A stretch of DNA of 64,000 nt from Terriglobia bacterium (GTDB taxonomy: Bacteria > Acidobacteriota > Terriglobia > Terriglobales > Acidobacteriaceae), in NCBI GenBank assembly GCA_020073165.1, contig JAIQFP010000008.1, positions 186,001 through 250,000 on the forward strand, given 5' to 3'. The position numbers and the translations under genes were made by a program. Every line of letters begins with the position of its first letter. Position 1 is the stretch's first letter. The notes beneath the pieces are model-generated. The model had not been told where the DNA came from and ran no database searches. It saw only the letters and a list, made by a program, of their open reading frames with translations. This document shows, piece by piece, positions 22,012 through 28,332 of this stretch.

Positions 22012-22953
22012 ATGTCCACTTACCTCATCACCGGCATTGCCGGCTTTATCGGATCGTCTCTGGCCCGCGCCGCCCTTGCCCAGGGCGGCCAGGTCCGCGG
22101 CATGGACAATCTCTCCACTGGCAAGAAAGAAAATCTCAGCGAAATCCTGTCCCGCATTGATTTCCGCCAGGCCGACCTGCTTGCACTCGCCGCCACCCAC
22201 GACGCCTGCCGCGGCGTGGATTACGTCTTCCACGAAGCCGCCATCCCCTCCGTGCCCAAGTCTGTGCTCGACCCCCTGGGCAGCAATCAGGCCAACGTGG
22301 ACGCCACCGTCAACCTGCTGGTCGCCGCCCGCGACGCCAAGGTCAAGCGCGTGGTCTACGCCGCCTCCTCGGCTGCTTACGGTGATACCCCGACTCTGCC
22401 CAAGCGCGAGGACATGCCCCCCAACCCCATCTCCCCGTACGCGGTCGGCAAGCTGGCCGGCGAGTACTACATGACATCGTTCTACCGGTGTTACGGCCTG
22501 GAGACCGTCAGCCTGCGCTATTTCAACATCTTCGGCCCGCGCCAGGACCCCACTTCGCCCTACTCCGGAGTGCTGGCCAAATTCATCACCCAGATGCTCC
22601 AGGGAGAGCAGCCCACCATTTTCGGCGACGGCGCCCAGAGCCGCGACTTCACCTACGTGGACAACGTCGTGGACGCCAACCTGCGAGCCTGCCAGGCCCC
22701 CGCCGCCGAGGTTGCGGGCAAGGTCTTCAACATCGCCACCGCACGCCGTGTGGACTTGAACGAAACCTTTCGCGCTCTGAAAAAAATCATCGGCTACCCG
22801 GGCGACGTGAAGTACGCTCCCGAGCGCGCCGGAGACGTCAAGCATTCCCTCGCCGACCTGACGCAAGCCGAGAAGCACCTCGGCTACCGGCCGAAAGTAG
22901 ATTTTGAAGAAGGCCTGCGGCGCACCATCGAGTGGTACCGAGGAAACTCTTGA
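22012..22953 (+). CDS. NAD-dependent UDP-sugar 4-epimerase, extended SDR family
   Basis: 313 residues from ATG 22012 (GAGGAGC upstream); an in-frame extension to 21901 covers the palindromic repeat and is rejected. Rossmann motif GIAGFIGSSLARA (GxxGxxG), active-site Ser in YAASSAAYGD, and the YxxxK catalytic pair in SPYAVGKLAGEYY. LRYFNIFGPRQDPTSPYSGVLAKF and IFGDGAQSRDFTYVDNVV are typical of UDP-glucose/UDP-N-acetylhexosamine 4-epimerases (GalE, WbpP and Gne-like). It supplies a precursor for surface polysaccharide. Which C4 epimers it uses cannot be told from sequence. A hairpin with T-tract follows. Confidence 0.9.
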   Translation: MSTYLITGIAGFIGSSLARAALAQGGQVRGMDNLSTGKKENLSEILSRIDFRQADLLALAATHDACRGVDYVFHEAAIPSVPKSVLDPLGSNQANVDATVNLLVAARDAKVKRVVYAASSAAYGDTPTLPKREDMPPNPISPYAVGKLAGEYYMTSFYRCYGLETVSLRYFNIFGPRQDPTSPYSGVLAKFITQMLQGEQPTIFGDGAQSRDFTYVDNVVDANLRACQAPAAEVAGKVFNIATARRVDLNETFRALKKIIGYPGDVKYAPERAGDVKHSLADLTQAEKHLGYRPKVDFEEGLRRTIEWYRGNS

Positions 22954-22958
22954 GGGTG

Positions 22959-22994
22959 CCCCGCTCAAGCTCTGCTTGGGCGGGAGTTTTATTT
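22959..22994 (+). terminator. Rho-independent terminator after the epimerase gene
   Basis: CCCGCTCAAGC, loop TCT, GCTTGGGCGGG (one G-T pair), then AGTTTTATTT. It starts GGGTGCCCC and so also belongs to the hairpin family with conserved outer stem described in the findings. Confidence 0.8.
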
Positions 22995-23194
22995 AAGGGA
23001 GCCCGACCTTCAAGCGATCGACACCGCAGCCGCGAAGCGGCGACAAGATATTAGCCCCGGACGTAAGTCCGGGGTAGGAGCAGGAAGCGAACCGAGTCCC
23101 TTCAGGGACGACACCGGGCCTTCGCCACACGCGGGTTCCCCGCCTTGCCCCTCCCCCGCCCGCCCATTAGAATGACCACCCGGAAGGACTCCCC

Positions 23195-23560
23195 ATGCCC
23201 CCCACCCTAGCCAACGGCAAGATCTGTTATCTCGAGATGCCCGCCACCGACATTGCGCGCTCGGCCGAGTTCTACCGCCGCGCCTTCGGCTGGAACATCC
23301 GCCAGCGCGGAGATGGCGCCACCGCCTTTGACGACACCACCGGCGAAGTCAGCGGCGCCTGGGTCCTCGGACGCCCGCCCGCCGCCCAGCCCGGCCTGCT
23401 GTTCTACATCATGGTGGATAGCGTGGCCGCCACCCTGGACGCCATCGTCGCCGCCGGCGGCCAGATCGTGCAACCCCTCGGCGCCGACGCCCCCGAAATC
23501 ACCGCCCGCTTCCGCGATCCGGGCGGCAACGTAATCGGGCTGTACCAGGAACCTGAGTGA
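23195..23560 (+). CDS. VOC (glyoxalase/bleomycin-resistance/dioxygenase) family protein
   Basis: 121 residues; ATG 23195 preceded by GGAAGG. One vicinal oxygen chelate domain: ICYLEMPATDIARSAEFYRRAFGW at the start, GAWVLGRPP in the middle, LLFYIMVDSVAATLDAIVAAGG, then FRDPGGNVIGLYQEPE. The metal-ligand pattern is partial (Glu in CYLEMP, Glu near the end in LYQEPE), so this may be a lyase-like, binding or antibiotic-related member. Substrate unknown; no functional neighbour. Confidence 0.85.
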   Translation: MPPTLANGKICYLEMPATDIARSAEFYRRAFGWNIRQRGDGATAFDDTTGEVSGAWVLGRPPAAQPGLLFYIMVDSVAATLDAIVAAGGQIVQPLGADAPEITARFRDPGGNVIGLYQEPE

Positions 23561-24001
23561 AAAAGTCGGATTCTTGTGTGGCGCGGGCACTCCTGCCCGC
23601 AAACCCAGAACCATGCGCGATCACTGCTCCGGAGTCGACCGCGCACTGCCCCACCCTCGCTTTTGATTTTTCTCGACGTAATTCGAATTGAGGCTGCCCC
23701 ACCCTCTGCGGTTTTCAGTGGGTGGGAACCCATGCGGCCTGCATCGCGCAGGTTTTCTTGCATTACACAGCACGCGCCAGCGATAAAGTCAAAATCTCAA
23801 GAGGTTGAGGGCACCGTCTCCTACCCTCTGAAAACCGCAGAGGGTGGCGGAATGTGGGGACAGACGGGACATACCCCGGTTTCTTCACGCCACTGAGCCG
23901 AAAGAAAAACTGGTGAACGTCCCGTCTGTCCCCACATTTCCCAACTTCGCGGAACCACAATCAGCTACTATCAGCAGGACGCAGTCGGTTCGGTCAGTTC
24001 G
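23561..24001. other. Intergenic accessory DNA with nested inverted repeats
   Basis: 441 bp without an intact gene. It holds a 20-bp perfect inverted repeat with arms 23699-23718 and 23828-23847 (CCACCCTCTGCGGTTTTCAG and its complement), and immediately after it a second 20-bp perfect inverted repeat at 23851-23938. The reading frame of the RHS gene opens at 23897, but RHS similarity only begins near 23957 (SYYQQDAVGS), right after the second repeat. Confidence 0.6.
23851..23938. repeat. REP-like 20-bp inverted repeat at the RHS truncation point
   Basis: Arms AATGTGGGGACAGACGGGAC at 23851-23870 and its exact complement at 23919-23938, separated by 48 bp. A partial copy of one arm (GGGGACAGACGGGACGTT) lies at 25834-25851. 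The pattern resembles REP/BIME elements mobilised by REP-associated tyrosine transposases, but no such transposase is in the window. Confidence 0.7.
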
Positions 24002-24601
24002 TTGAGCACCGGTGCCGGAGCACTGGCGAATACGTACACGTACGAGTCGTTCGGCAAACTGATTGCTTCCTCCGGCACGCTCACGAATCCATTCCTGTAC
24101 ACGGGGCGCGAGTTCGATCAGGAAATGGGGTTCTACTTCTACAGGGCTCGCTACTTCGACCAGAACATCAGCAGATTCCTCAGCGAAGATCCGATTGGGT
24201 TGAACGGAGGGGTCAACTTCTACCGATACGTGCTAAATCAACCGATTAACAACACCGATCCTTTCGGTTTGAAGTGCATCACGAAGGTCATGCTGGTGAC
24301 TGCATATTGCGCGACGGGCAACCCGACGGCAAGCGGACGAATGCCCGGATGGGGCACTGTGGCGGTGGCGAACACTAGACCTAAGCCCTATGACTTTGGA
24401 TGTTCGGTAAGTGTCTCAGGTCCGCTCGCCGATCCGGTCTTCGATCCGCGCCCGCTCGATCCATTCAACACGCCGAGCTACAACGGAACGGTTCAGGACA
24501 CAGGAGCAGGCTGGGATCTAAGGCACCACCATGTAGAACCTAATGACTGGATTGACATCTTCTTCCCCGGCCCCAAATGCCACAGGAACGCCAATGCGTG
24601 A
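24002..24601 (+). CDS. RHS repeat-associated core fragment with 3D/double-psi-barrel-like C-terminal tip
   Basis: The 3' part of an RHS/YD-repeat gene. From the first possible start (TTG 24002) it is 199 residues, but recognisable RHS sequence already begins about 45 bp earlier in the same frame, so the gene is probably 5'-truncated at the inverted repeat. The RHS core is clear: YTYESFGKLIASSGT, FLYTGREFDQEMGFYFYRARYFD, RFLSEDPIG, NFYRYVLNQPINNTDPFG. After it the variable tip (about 110 residues) resembles the 3D/RlpA-like double-psi barrel: VTAYCATGNPTASGR, GTVAVAN, VQDTGAGWD, DWIDIFFPG. Two of the three family aspartates are in place; the first, usually VAVDP, is VAVAN. Such folds include peptidoglycan lytic enzymes. 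Likely a polymorphic-toxin remnant. Confidence 0.75.
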   Translation: MSTGAGALANTYTYESFGKLIASSGTLTNPFLYTGREFDQEMGFYFYRARYFDQNISRFLSEDPIGLNGGVNFYRYVLNQPINNTDPFGLKCITKVMLVTAYCATGNPTASGRMPGWGTVAVANTRPKPYDFGCSVSVSGPLADPVFDPRPLDPFNTPSYNGTVQDTGAGWDLRHHHVEPNDWIDIFFPGPKCHRNANA

Positions 24602-24638
24602 GGCGTACAGTGGCGGAAAGTGACGATCTGCTGCAAGG

Positions 24639-25286
24639 ATGACTGCCCCAATGGGAAATAGAATCCTCATCTCGCTACTGGCAATTTCCTCGCTAGCTTG
24701 GGCTCAGGACTGTGTCCCCAGTGCGCGGAGATGGAGGCCGCCTGTCACTTCACCTGACGGCCAATATCGCGTTTCAAATGTCTATTGCTCTGATCAAACG
24801 CAAGAACGTGCGTTCGCCCTGGTATTACGAAACCTCAAATCAGGCGAGCACCGGATTCTCTACACATTCAACAGGGATGCCATCGCGCTCTGGTCACCGG
24901 ACAGCCGGTGGATCGCAATAAACGATTACGCTGGCAGCGACTACACCAACAACGTGGTCGTCTCCATCGACCGAAGCACGCCGTCGATCGATCTGAAGGA
25001 GCGACTTCTCCAATCAAAACCGAAGCAAAGCATTCTGAAGAGCGACCACCTTTACCTAACAGCGAGTGAGTGGAAATCAGAAAGCGAAATAGACCTTCTC
25101 GCCTTTGGCCATGACAGTGAGCGGAAAATAACTTTTTGCCGGTGCTTTCTGATGTCGCTGAGGGGGGAAATCCAACAGTGCAGCCTTCCCGGAGGAAAAG
25201 ACACCGAGGAGTACTGCGTCAAGATCAAAATGAAAACAGAAAAGGGACGGCCCGCCGTCGAACCAAATCCCGATTCGGCCCGGTGA
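24639..25286 (+). CDS. Secreted protein with PD40/WD40-like segment, candidate immunity protein
   Basis: 215 residues from ATG 24639; ATG 24651 (MGNRILISLL) is an equally good start. The signal peptide runs to about SLAWA/QDC. The mature protein has six or more cysteines (including CRCFLM and EEYCVK) and a TolB/PD40-like segment ALWSPDSRWIAINDY. No enzyme motif. It begins only 37 bp after the RHS fragment on the same strand. Genes in this position next to RHS tips frequently encode immunity proteins, and export would fit a toxin that acts on the cell wall, but this is inference. It could also be an unrelated secreted protein. Confidence 0.65.
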   Translation: MTAPMGNRILISLLAISSLAWAQDCVPSARRWRPPVTSPDGQYRVSNVYCSDQTQERAFALVLRNLKSGEHRILYTFNRDAIALWSPDSRWIAINDYAGSDYTNNVVVSIDRSTPSIDLKERLLQSKPKQSILKSDHLYLTASEWKSESEIDLLAFGHDSERKITFCRCFLMSLRGEIQQCSLPGGKDTEEYCVKIKMKTEKGRPAVEPNPDSAR

Positions 25287-25626
25287 CAGTCTGAGAAATC
25301 CTCCTTAGCCGTCCTGATCTGATCGCAAACTAGAATACCTGCCGCTGGCGTTTCCCAGCCTGATAGAGCGGCAGTTCGGGAACCGATAAGGCTCAGGGTG
25401 CCTTCCGCATGCCCGAATGAGTTTTTTTCTTTAGCTGCTGATCCGATGCTGAGGGGGTACAGGGCCGCGCCGATCTGTGGTGCGGCCCTTGCTGTTTTGC
25501 TGTGGTGATCCGTAGCTGATTCGGGGGGTGTTCTAGCCTGTCGATCCGCGCCCTGATCACGGCCTGTTTAGCCGCGCTATCCGCTCCCGATTCGCTACCC
25601 GGAAGCGTGGCGATTCCGGCGGGTGG

Positions 25627-25659
25627 CCCACTCATTCGCGCTCTTTGCGAATGAGTGGG
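25627..25659. repeat. Variable-stem hairpin (TCATTCGC stem)
   Basis: CCCACTCATTCGC, loop GCTCTTT, GCGAATGAGTGGG; perfect 13-bp stem. Member of the GTGCCCC/GGGGCAC hairpin family. Confidence 0.7.
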
Positions 25660-25677
25660 GTTACGACGCTGCGGGTG

Positions 25678-25707
25678 CCCCACACAGCGCGGGTTTCGTT
25701 GTGTGGG
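25678..25707. repeat. Variable-stem hairpin (ACAGCG stem)
   Basis: CCCACACAGCG, loop CGGGTTT plus flanks, CGTTGTGTGGG; 11-bp stem with one G-T pair, preceded by GGGTGC. Lies 18 bp after the previous hairpin. Confidence 0.65.
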
Positions 25708-25766
25708 TAGATGGGAAGCTTCTCCGCTGAGTCATTCGGACATCGTTTCGACCAACTCTCAACATC

Positions 25767-25797
25767 CCCACTCAAGCCAAAACCGGGCTTGAGTGGG
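25767..25797. repeat. Variable-stem hairpin (TCAAGCC stem)
   Basis: CCCACTCAAGCC, short loop, GGCTTGAGTGGG; perfect 12-bp stem, followed by CCACCC. Confidence 0.7.
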
Positions 25798-25922
25798 CCA
25801 CCCGTCCTTTCAAAGCAGGGTCGCGAAAAATACGGGGACAGACGGGACGTTCACTGCTATCGGAAGTCAGACGAGGCTTCTACTTGCGAGGGTGCAGGTT
25901 ACGTTGAGCGCAGATAAAATAG

Positions 25923-26378
25923 GTGCGAGAGTTCGAGCTGTACACGAAAAGGACGGTCCCGGTGGAATCTGCCTCTGCATTCATCGACCAGAAGATCAAG
26001 CAACTTGGGGACTGGCGCGGGAAGACGCTCGCGAAAGTGCGCGGAATCATACACGCGGCAGACCCTGAAATCGTCGAAGAGTGGAAGTGGGTCAAGCCGA
26101 CATCGCCGGGGACTCCCGTCTTCTCCCACGGCGGCATCGTCTGCACTGGAGAGACCTACAAGAACGTCGTCAAGATGACATTTGCCAAGGGAGCGGCGTT
26201 GCAGGACCCTTCCGGTCTATTCAACTCCAGCCTCGAGGGGAATGTCAGGCGCGCCATCGACATCCGCGAAGGCGACAAGATCAATGAGGCGGCCTTGAAG
26301 AACCTCATCCGCGCTGCCGTGGCCCTCAATCTCAAGGGCAAAAACAAGCCGAAGCCCCGGCGAAAATCCCCACTCTAA
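25923..26378 (+). CDS. DUF1801-family protein
   Basis: 151 residues from GTG 25923. The DUF1801 (YdhG-like) pattern is clear: AFIDQKIKQLGDWRGKTLAKVRGIIHAADPEIVEEWKW is split here as IDQKIKQLGDW, LAKVRGIIHAADPEI and VEEWKWVKPTSPGTPVFSHGG, then GETYKNVVKMTFAKGAALQDP. The Lys/Arg-rich C-terminus (KGKNKPKPRRKSPL) is typical of the group. Cytoplasmic; function of the family is not established. The stop codon lies inside the left arm of a hairpin-family member. The conserved block begins about 15 residues in, so an earlier start is not needed. Confidence 0.85.
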   Translation: MREFELYTKRTVPVESASAFIDQKIKQLGDWRGKTLAKVRGIIHAADPEIVEEWKWVKPTSPGTPVFSHGGIVCTGETYKNVVKMTFAKGAALQDPSGLFNSSLEGNVRRAIDIREGDKINEAALKNLIRAAVALNLKGKNKPKPRRKSPL

Positions 26379-26410
26379 ATTTCGCAAAGAACGCGAAATT
26401 TAGAATGGGG
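26368..26410. repeat. Variable-stem hairpin (TCTAAATTTCGC stem), possible terminator
   Basis: CCCCACTCTAAATTTCGC, loop AAAGAAC, GCGAAATTTAGAATGGGG; 17 of 18 positions pair, followed by CACCC. It overlaps the stop of the DUF1801 gene. The mismatch (C opposite A) is at the same place as in 27504-27536. Confidence 0.75.
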
Positions 26411-26571
26411 CACCCGGCAGCCCACCCCGGATTATTCAAGGCGCGCGTTCCAGTTTCAGAACACAATACGAGCTGCGGTAACGGCATGGCGACCTGTGTG
26501 CTAGCATCCCCATCGTTCATGACCTGGCCGAGACCAACTATGCACTTCTCGATCAGGTCGGGGAGGATGTT

Positions 26572-27021
26572 ATGGCGGAGAGCGCGGGAACCATCTCGAC
26601 TATGAAGGAATTTGTCACATTTCTGCGTGAGGGAACCATTGCGGTGGTGCTGTTGCTGTTCCTCTTGCTGCCGGGCGCGATGAAGAACGTCATGGCGAAA
26701 GCAGGCTTTGCCTCCGCAGACATAGCGGGGTTCAAATTCGAACTGCAGCAATCCGCACAGCAGACGCAGACTGCTACCGAAACAGTGACACAACTGGAGG
26801 ACAAGCTTTCGGCCCTGAAGCAACAGTTGGACCAGGTCAGCCAGTCCGCTGCAGCACCCGAAGTGAAACAGAAAATCATGACCCTTTCCGACGAAGTTGG
26901 GAAAACCCGGGCGGAAACAAGTTCGGTGCAAACGTCGCTGCGGAATAGTTTGGCAACGCAACGATCGATCATCCAGAAGGTGGATCCTAACCTCCTGGAA
27001 CAGAAGCCGCCCAAGCCGTGA
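26572..27021 (+). CDS. Membrane-anchored coiled-coil protein
   Basis: 149 residues; ATG 26572 follows GGGGAGGA at a good distance. One transmembrane helix at about residues 22-36 (GTIAVVLLLFLLLPGAM), then a soluble region with a predicted coiled coil at about 57-125 (Gln/Ala/Glu/Lys heptads: QTATETVTQLEDKLSALKQQLDQV is the core, interrupted here as TVTQLEDKLSALKQQ and LDQVSQSAA). Ends Pro-rich KPPKP. No recognised family. Stands alone between hairpin elements. Confidence 0.7.
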   Translation: MAESAGTISTMKEFVTFLREGTIAVVLLLFLLLPGAMKNVMAKAGFASADIAGFKFELQQSAQQTQTATETVTQLEDKLSALKQQLDQVSQSAAAPEVKQKIMTLSDEVGKTRAETSSVQTSLRNSLATQRSIIQKVDPNLLEQKPPKP

Positions 27022-27049
27022 ACAGGGGACATCGTGATCCGGCGGTTGC

Positions 27050-27075
27050 CCCACCCTTCGTGGTCGAAGGGTGGG
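27050..27075. repeat. Variable-stem hairpin (CCTTCG stem)
   Basis: CCCACCCTTCG, loop TGGT, CGAAGGGTGGG; perfect 11-bp stem, preceded by TTGCC and followed by CACTG, 28 bp after the coiled-coil gene. Confidence 0.7.
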
Positions 27076-27438
27076 CACTGCCTGTCAAGCCCCCAAGAAC
27101 TCCAAATTCCTCCCAACTCCCTCACCCCAAAGCCAAAAGAAAATCCTCCCTCATGTCCCATTTACCCTCTTCCATGTGCTATGCTTAAAGCAGATAGTAG
27201 GAAAAATTACATAGCTCAGAAGTGAGCCATGAATTCCGCTCACGTCGCCCCCGCGCCGTGAGGATTGATGTCTCTCGCAGGCCCTTCCACCGCCCCTCGC
27301 GGCCCTGCTAAGTCCAATGAATGTGGGATTTTGCAGCTAAGTGCTGTAGAAGCCCGGATTTACGAGATCATGATGCGGCAAGTCTTTTGTTTTGCGGAAT
27401 TTAACATTTTATTTTTTCTTCTAGATCTAGAGAAGTTG

Positions 27439-27459
27439 CGGCGCGCCTGAAGGCGCGCC
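27439..27459 (+). terminator. GC-rich hairpin after the AT-rich block
   Basis: GGCGCGCC, loop TGAA, GGCGCGCC, then CTTTC. Each arm is itself an 8-bp palindrome. It would end any RNA transcribed from the upstream AT-rich block, but the T-tract is short. Confidence 0.4.
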
Positions 27460-27503
27460 CTTTCAAATCGGCGGAGCGAAGGATCCGGTGGGTTGAGAAA
27501 CAG

Positions 27504-27536
27504 CCCCACTTCTCGCACAGAACGCGAGAAATGGGG
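27504..27536. repeat. Variable-stem hairpin (TTCTCGC stem)
   Basis: CCCCACTTCTCGC, loop ACAGAAC, GCGAGAAATGGGG, then CACCCC; 12 of 13 positions pair. Confidence 0.7.
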
Positions 27537-27554
27537 CACCCCCGGACCGATCCT

Positions 27555-27582
27555 GAGACCCGACACCCGAGACCCGACACCT
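27555..27582. repeat. Heptanucleotide tandem repeat (GAGACCC/GACACCC)
   Basis: Four 7-nt units GAGACCC, GACACCC, GAGACCC, GACACCT, upstream of the receiver-like/PilZ gene. Confidence 0.65.
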
Positions 27583-27645
27583 GTTTTTCCGCCCGTTACC
27601 TTCGTGATCTAGGGCACGGTTACGCGCGAGGGCTACAGTGGCTCT

Positions 27646-28305
27646 ATGACGCTTTCATCGATGGTGGTCTCGCGCGATTGGCAGGAAGTCAGCGTTTTAG
27701 AGTGCATCCTCGGCGGGTTACACATTGCGGTGGACGTGGAAACGGAAGTGACACGCGCCCAGGCGAAGTTGGCCAAATCCAAAATCGATGCCCTGATTGT
27801 GGATTGCGATCTCAGCGGTACGGCGAGTTTCCTGCGCAGCGTGCAGAACTCGGTGCCGCTGGTCATCGTCAGCGGATCGAACGGACGCAACCGCCTCGAA
27901 GCCACCGGCGCCGCCTTCGTCTTCCAGAAACCAATCTCCGTCGAGCAGGCGGTGCACACCCTTTCCGCCGCACGCAACGTGATCATGGATGGCCGGCTGC
28001 GCTATCACCGCGAGACCCTGGATCTGCCGGTCTCGCTCAACTTCGGCTCCAGGAGACGCTGCCAGGCCCACCTCATGAACCTCAGCCAGGGTGGAGTGGG
28101 CGTCCGCATTCACGAGACCCTGCCGCTGGCCTCGCCGCTGCAAGTCAGCTTCGCCCTACCGGGAACGAAACGCTCCTTAAAGGTGCAAGGCCAGGTGGCA
28201 TGGATCGATCGGAAAGGCAACGCCGGAATCCGTTTCCTGGAAGTTGCGCCCACCGCCAAGCGCCACCTCCAGCTCTGGCTGGAGCGCCAGTACTTCCACC
28301 ACTAG
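27646..28305 (+). CDS. Degenerate receiver-like domain fused to PilZ
   Basis: 219 residues. Residues 1-112 have the pattern of a response-regulator receiver: the phospho-acceptor position is Asp53 (ALIVDCDLSG), Ser at VIVSGS and Lys95 in FQKPIS are present, but the acidic pair near the N-terminus is reduced to Arg-Asp (VVSRDWQE), so phosphorylation is uncertain. The PilZ domain spans 117-215 with Arg-x3-Arg in RLRYHRETL and NLSQGG (145-150) for DxSxxG, with Asn in place of Asp. It may join two signals or be a pseudo-receiver. Cytoplasmic. The stop codon lies in a heptanucleotide array. Confidence 0.82.
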   Translation: MTLSSMVVSRDWQEVSVLECILGGLHIAVDVETEVTRAQAKLAKSKIDALIVDCDLSGTASFLRSVQNSVPLVIVSGSNGRNRLEATGAAFVFQKPISVEQAVHTLSAARNVIMDGRLRYHRETLDLPVSLNFGSRRRCQAHLMNLSQGGVGVRIHETLPLASPLQVSFALPGTKRSLKVQGQVAWIDRKGNAGIRFLEVAPTAKRHLQLWLERQYFHH

Positions 28306-28323
28306 CCAGTAGCTGGTAGCCAG
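28303..28323. repeat. Heptanucleotide tandem repeat at the PilZ gene stop
   Basis: TAGCCAG, TAGCTGG, TAGCCAG. The first unit contains the stop codon of the 27646-28305 gene; copy-number change would keep a stop in place. Confidence 0.6.
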
Positions 28324-28332
28324 CAGGCATTC

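Larger units (their letters stand above)
25287..25922. other. Intergenic accessory DNA with several hairpins
   Basis: 636 bp with no supportable gene. It contains a hairpin AGGGCCGC...GCGGCCCT near 25464-25492 and three members of the hairpin family with conserved outer stem at 25627-25659, 25678-25707 and 25767-25797, then a single arm of the REP-like element at 25834-25851. Confidence 0.6.
27022..27645. other. Intergenic region with hairpins, an AT-rich block and a heptamer array
   Basis: 624 bp without a supportable gene. Features: hairpins at 27050-27075 and 27504-27536, a marked AT-rich block at about 27370-27435 ending in a perfect 12-bp palindrome TCTAGATCTAGA at 27420-27431, a GGCGCGCC-TGAA-GGCGCGCC stem at about 27439-27458, and a heptanucleotide array at 27555-27582. 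The small reading frame 27265-27450 is not convincing as protein. A non-coding RNA is possible but I cannot support a fold by comparison. Confidence 0.5.

Noticed and set aside
25320-25500. tRNA-like stretch with GCCGCTGGCG and TTCGGGAACC
   Set aside because: No cloverleaf with proper anticodon and T-loop (GTTCRA) can be formed.
25393-25683. 96-residue minus-strand frame
   Set aside because: Covers several hairpins, low-complexity, and no ribosome-binding site.
27265-27450. Small reading frame of 61 codons
   Set aside because: Crosses the AT-rich block, no ribosome-binding site, composition unlike protein; kept as intergenic.
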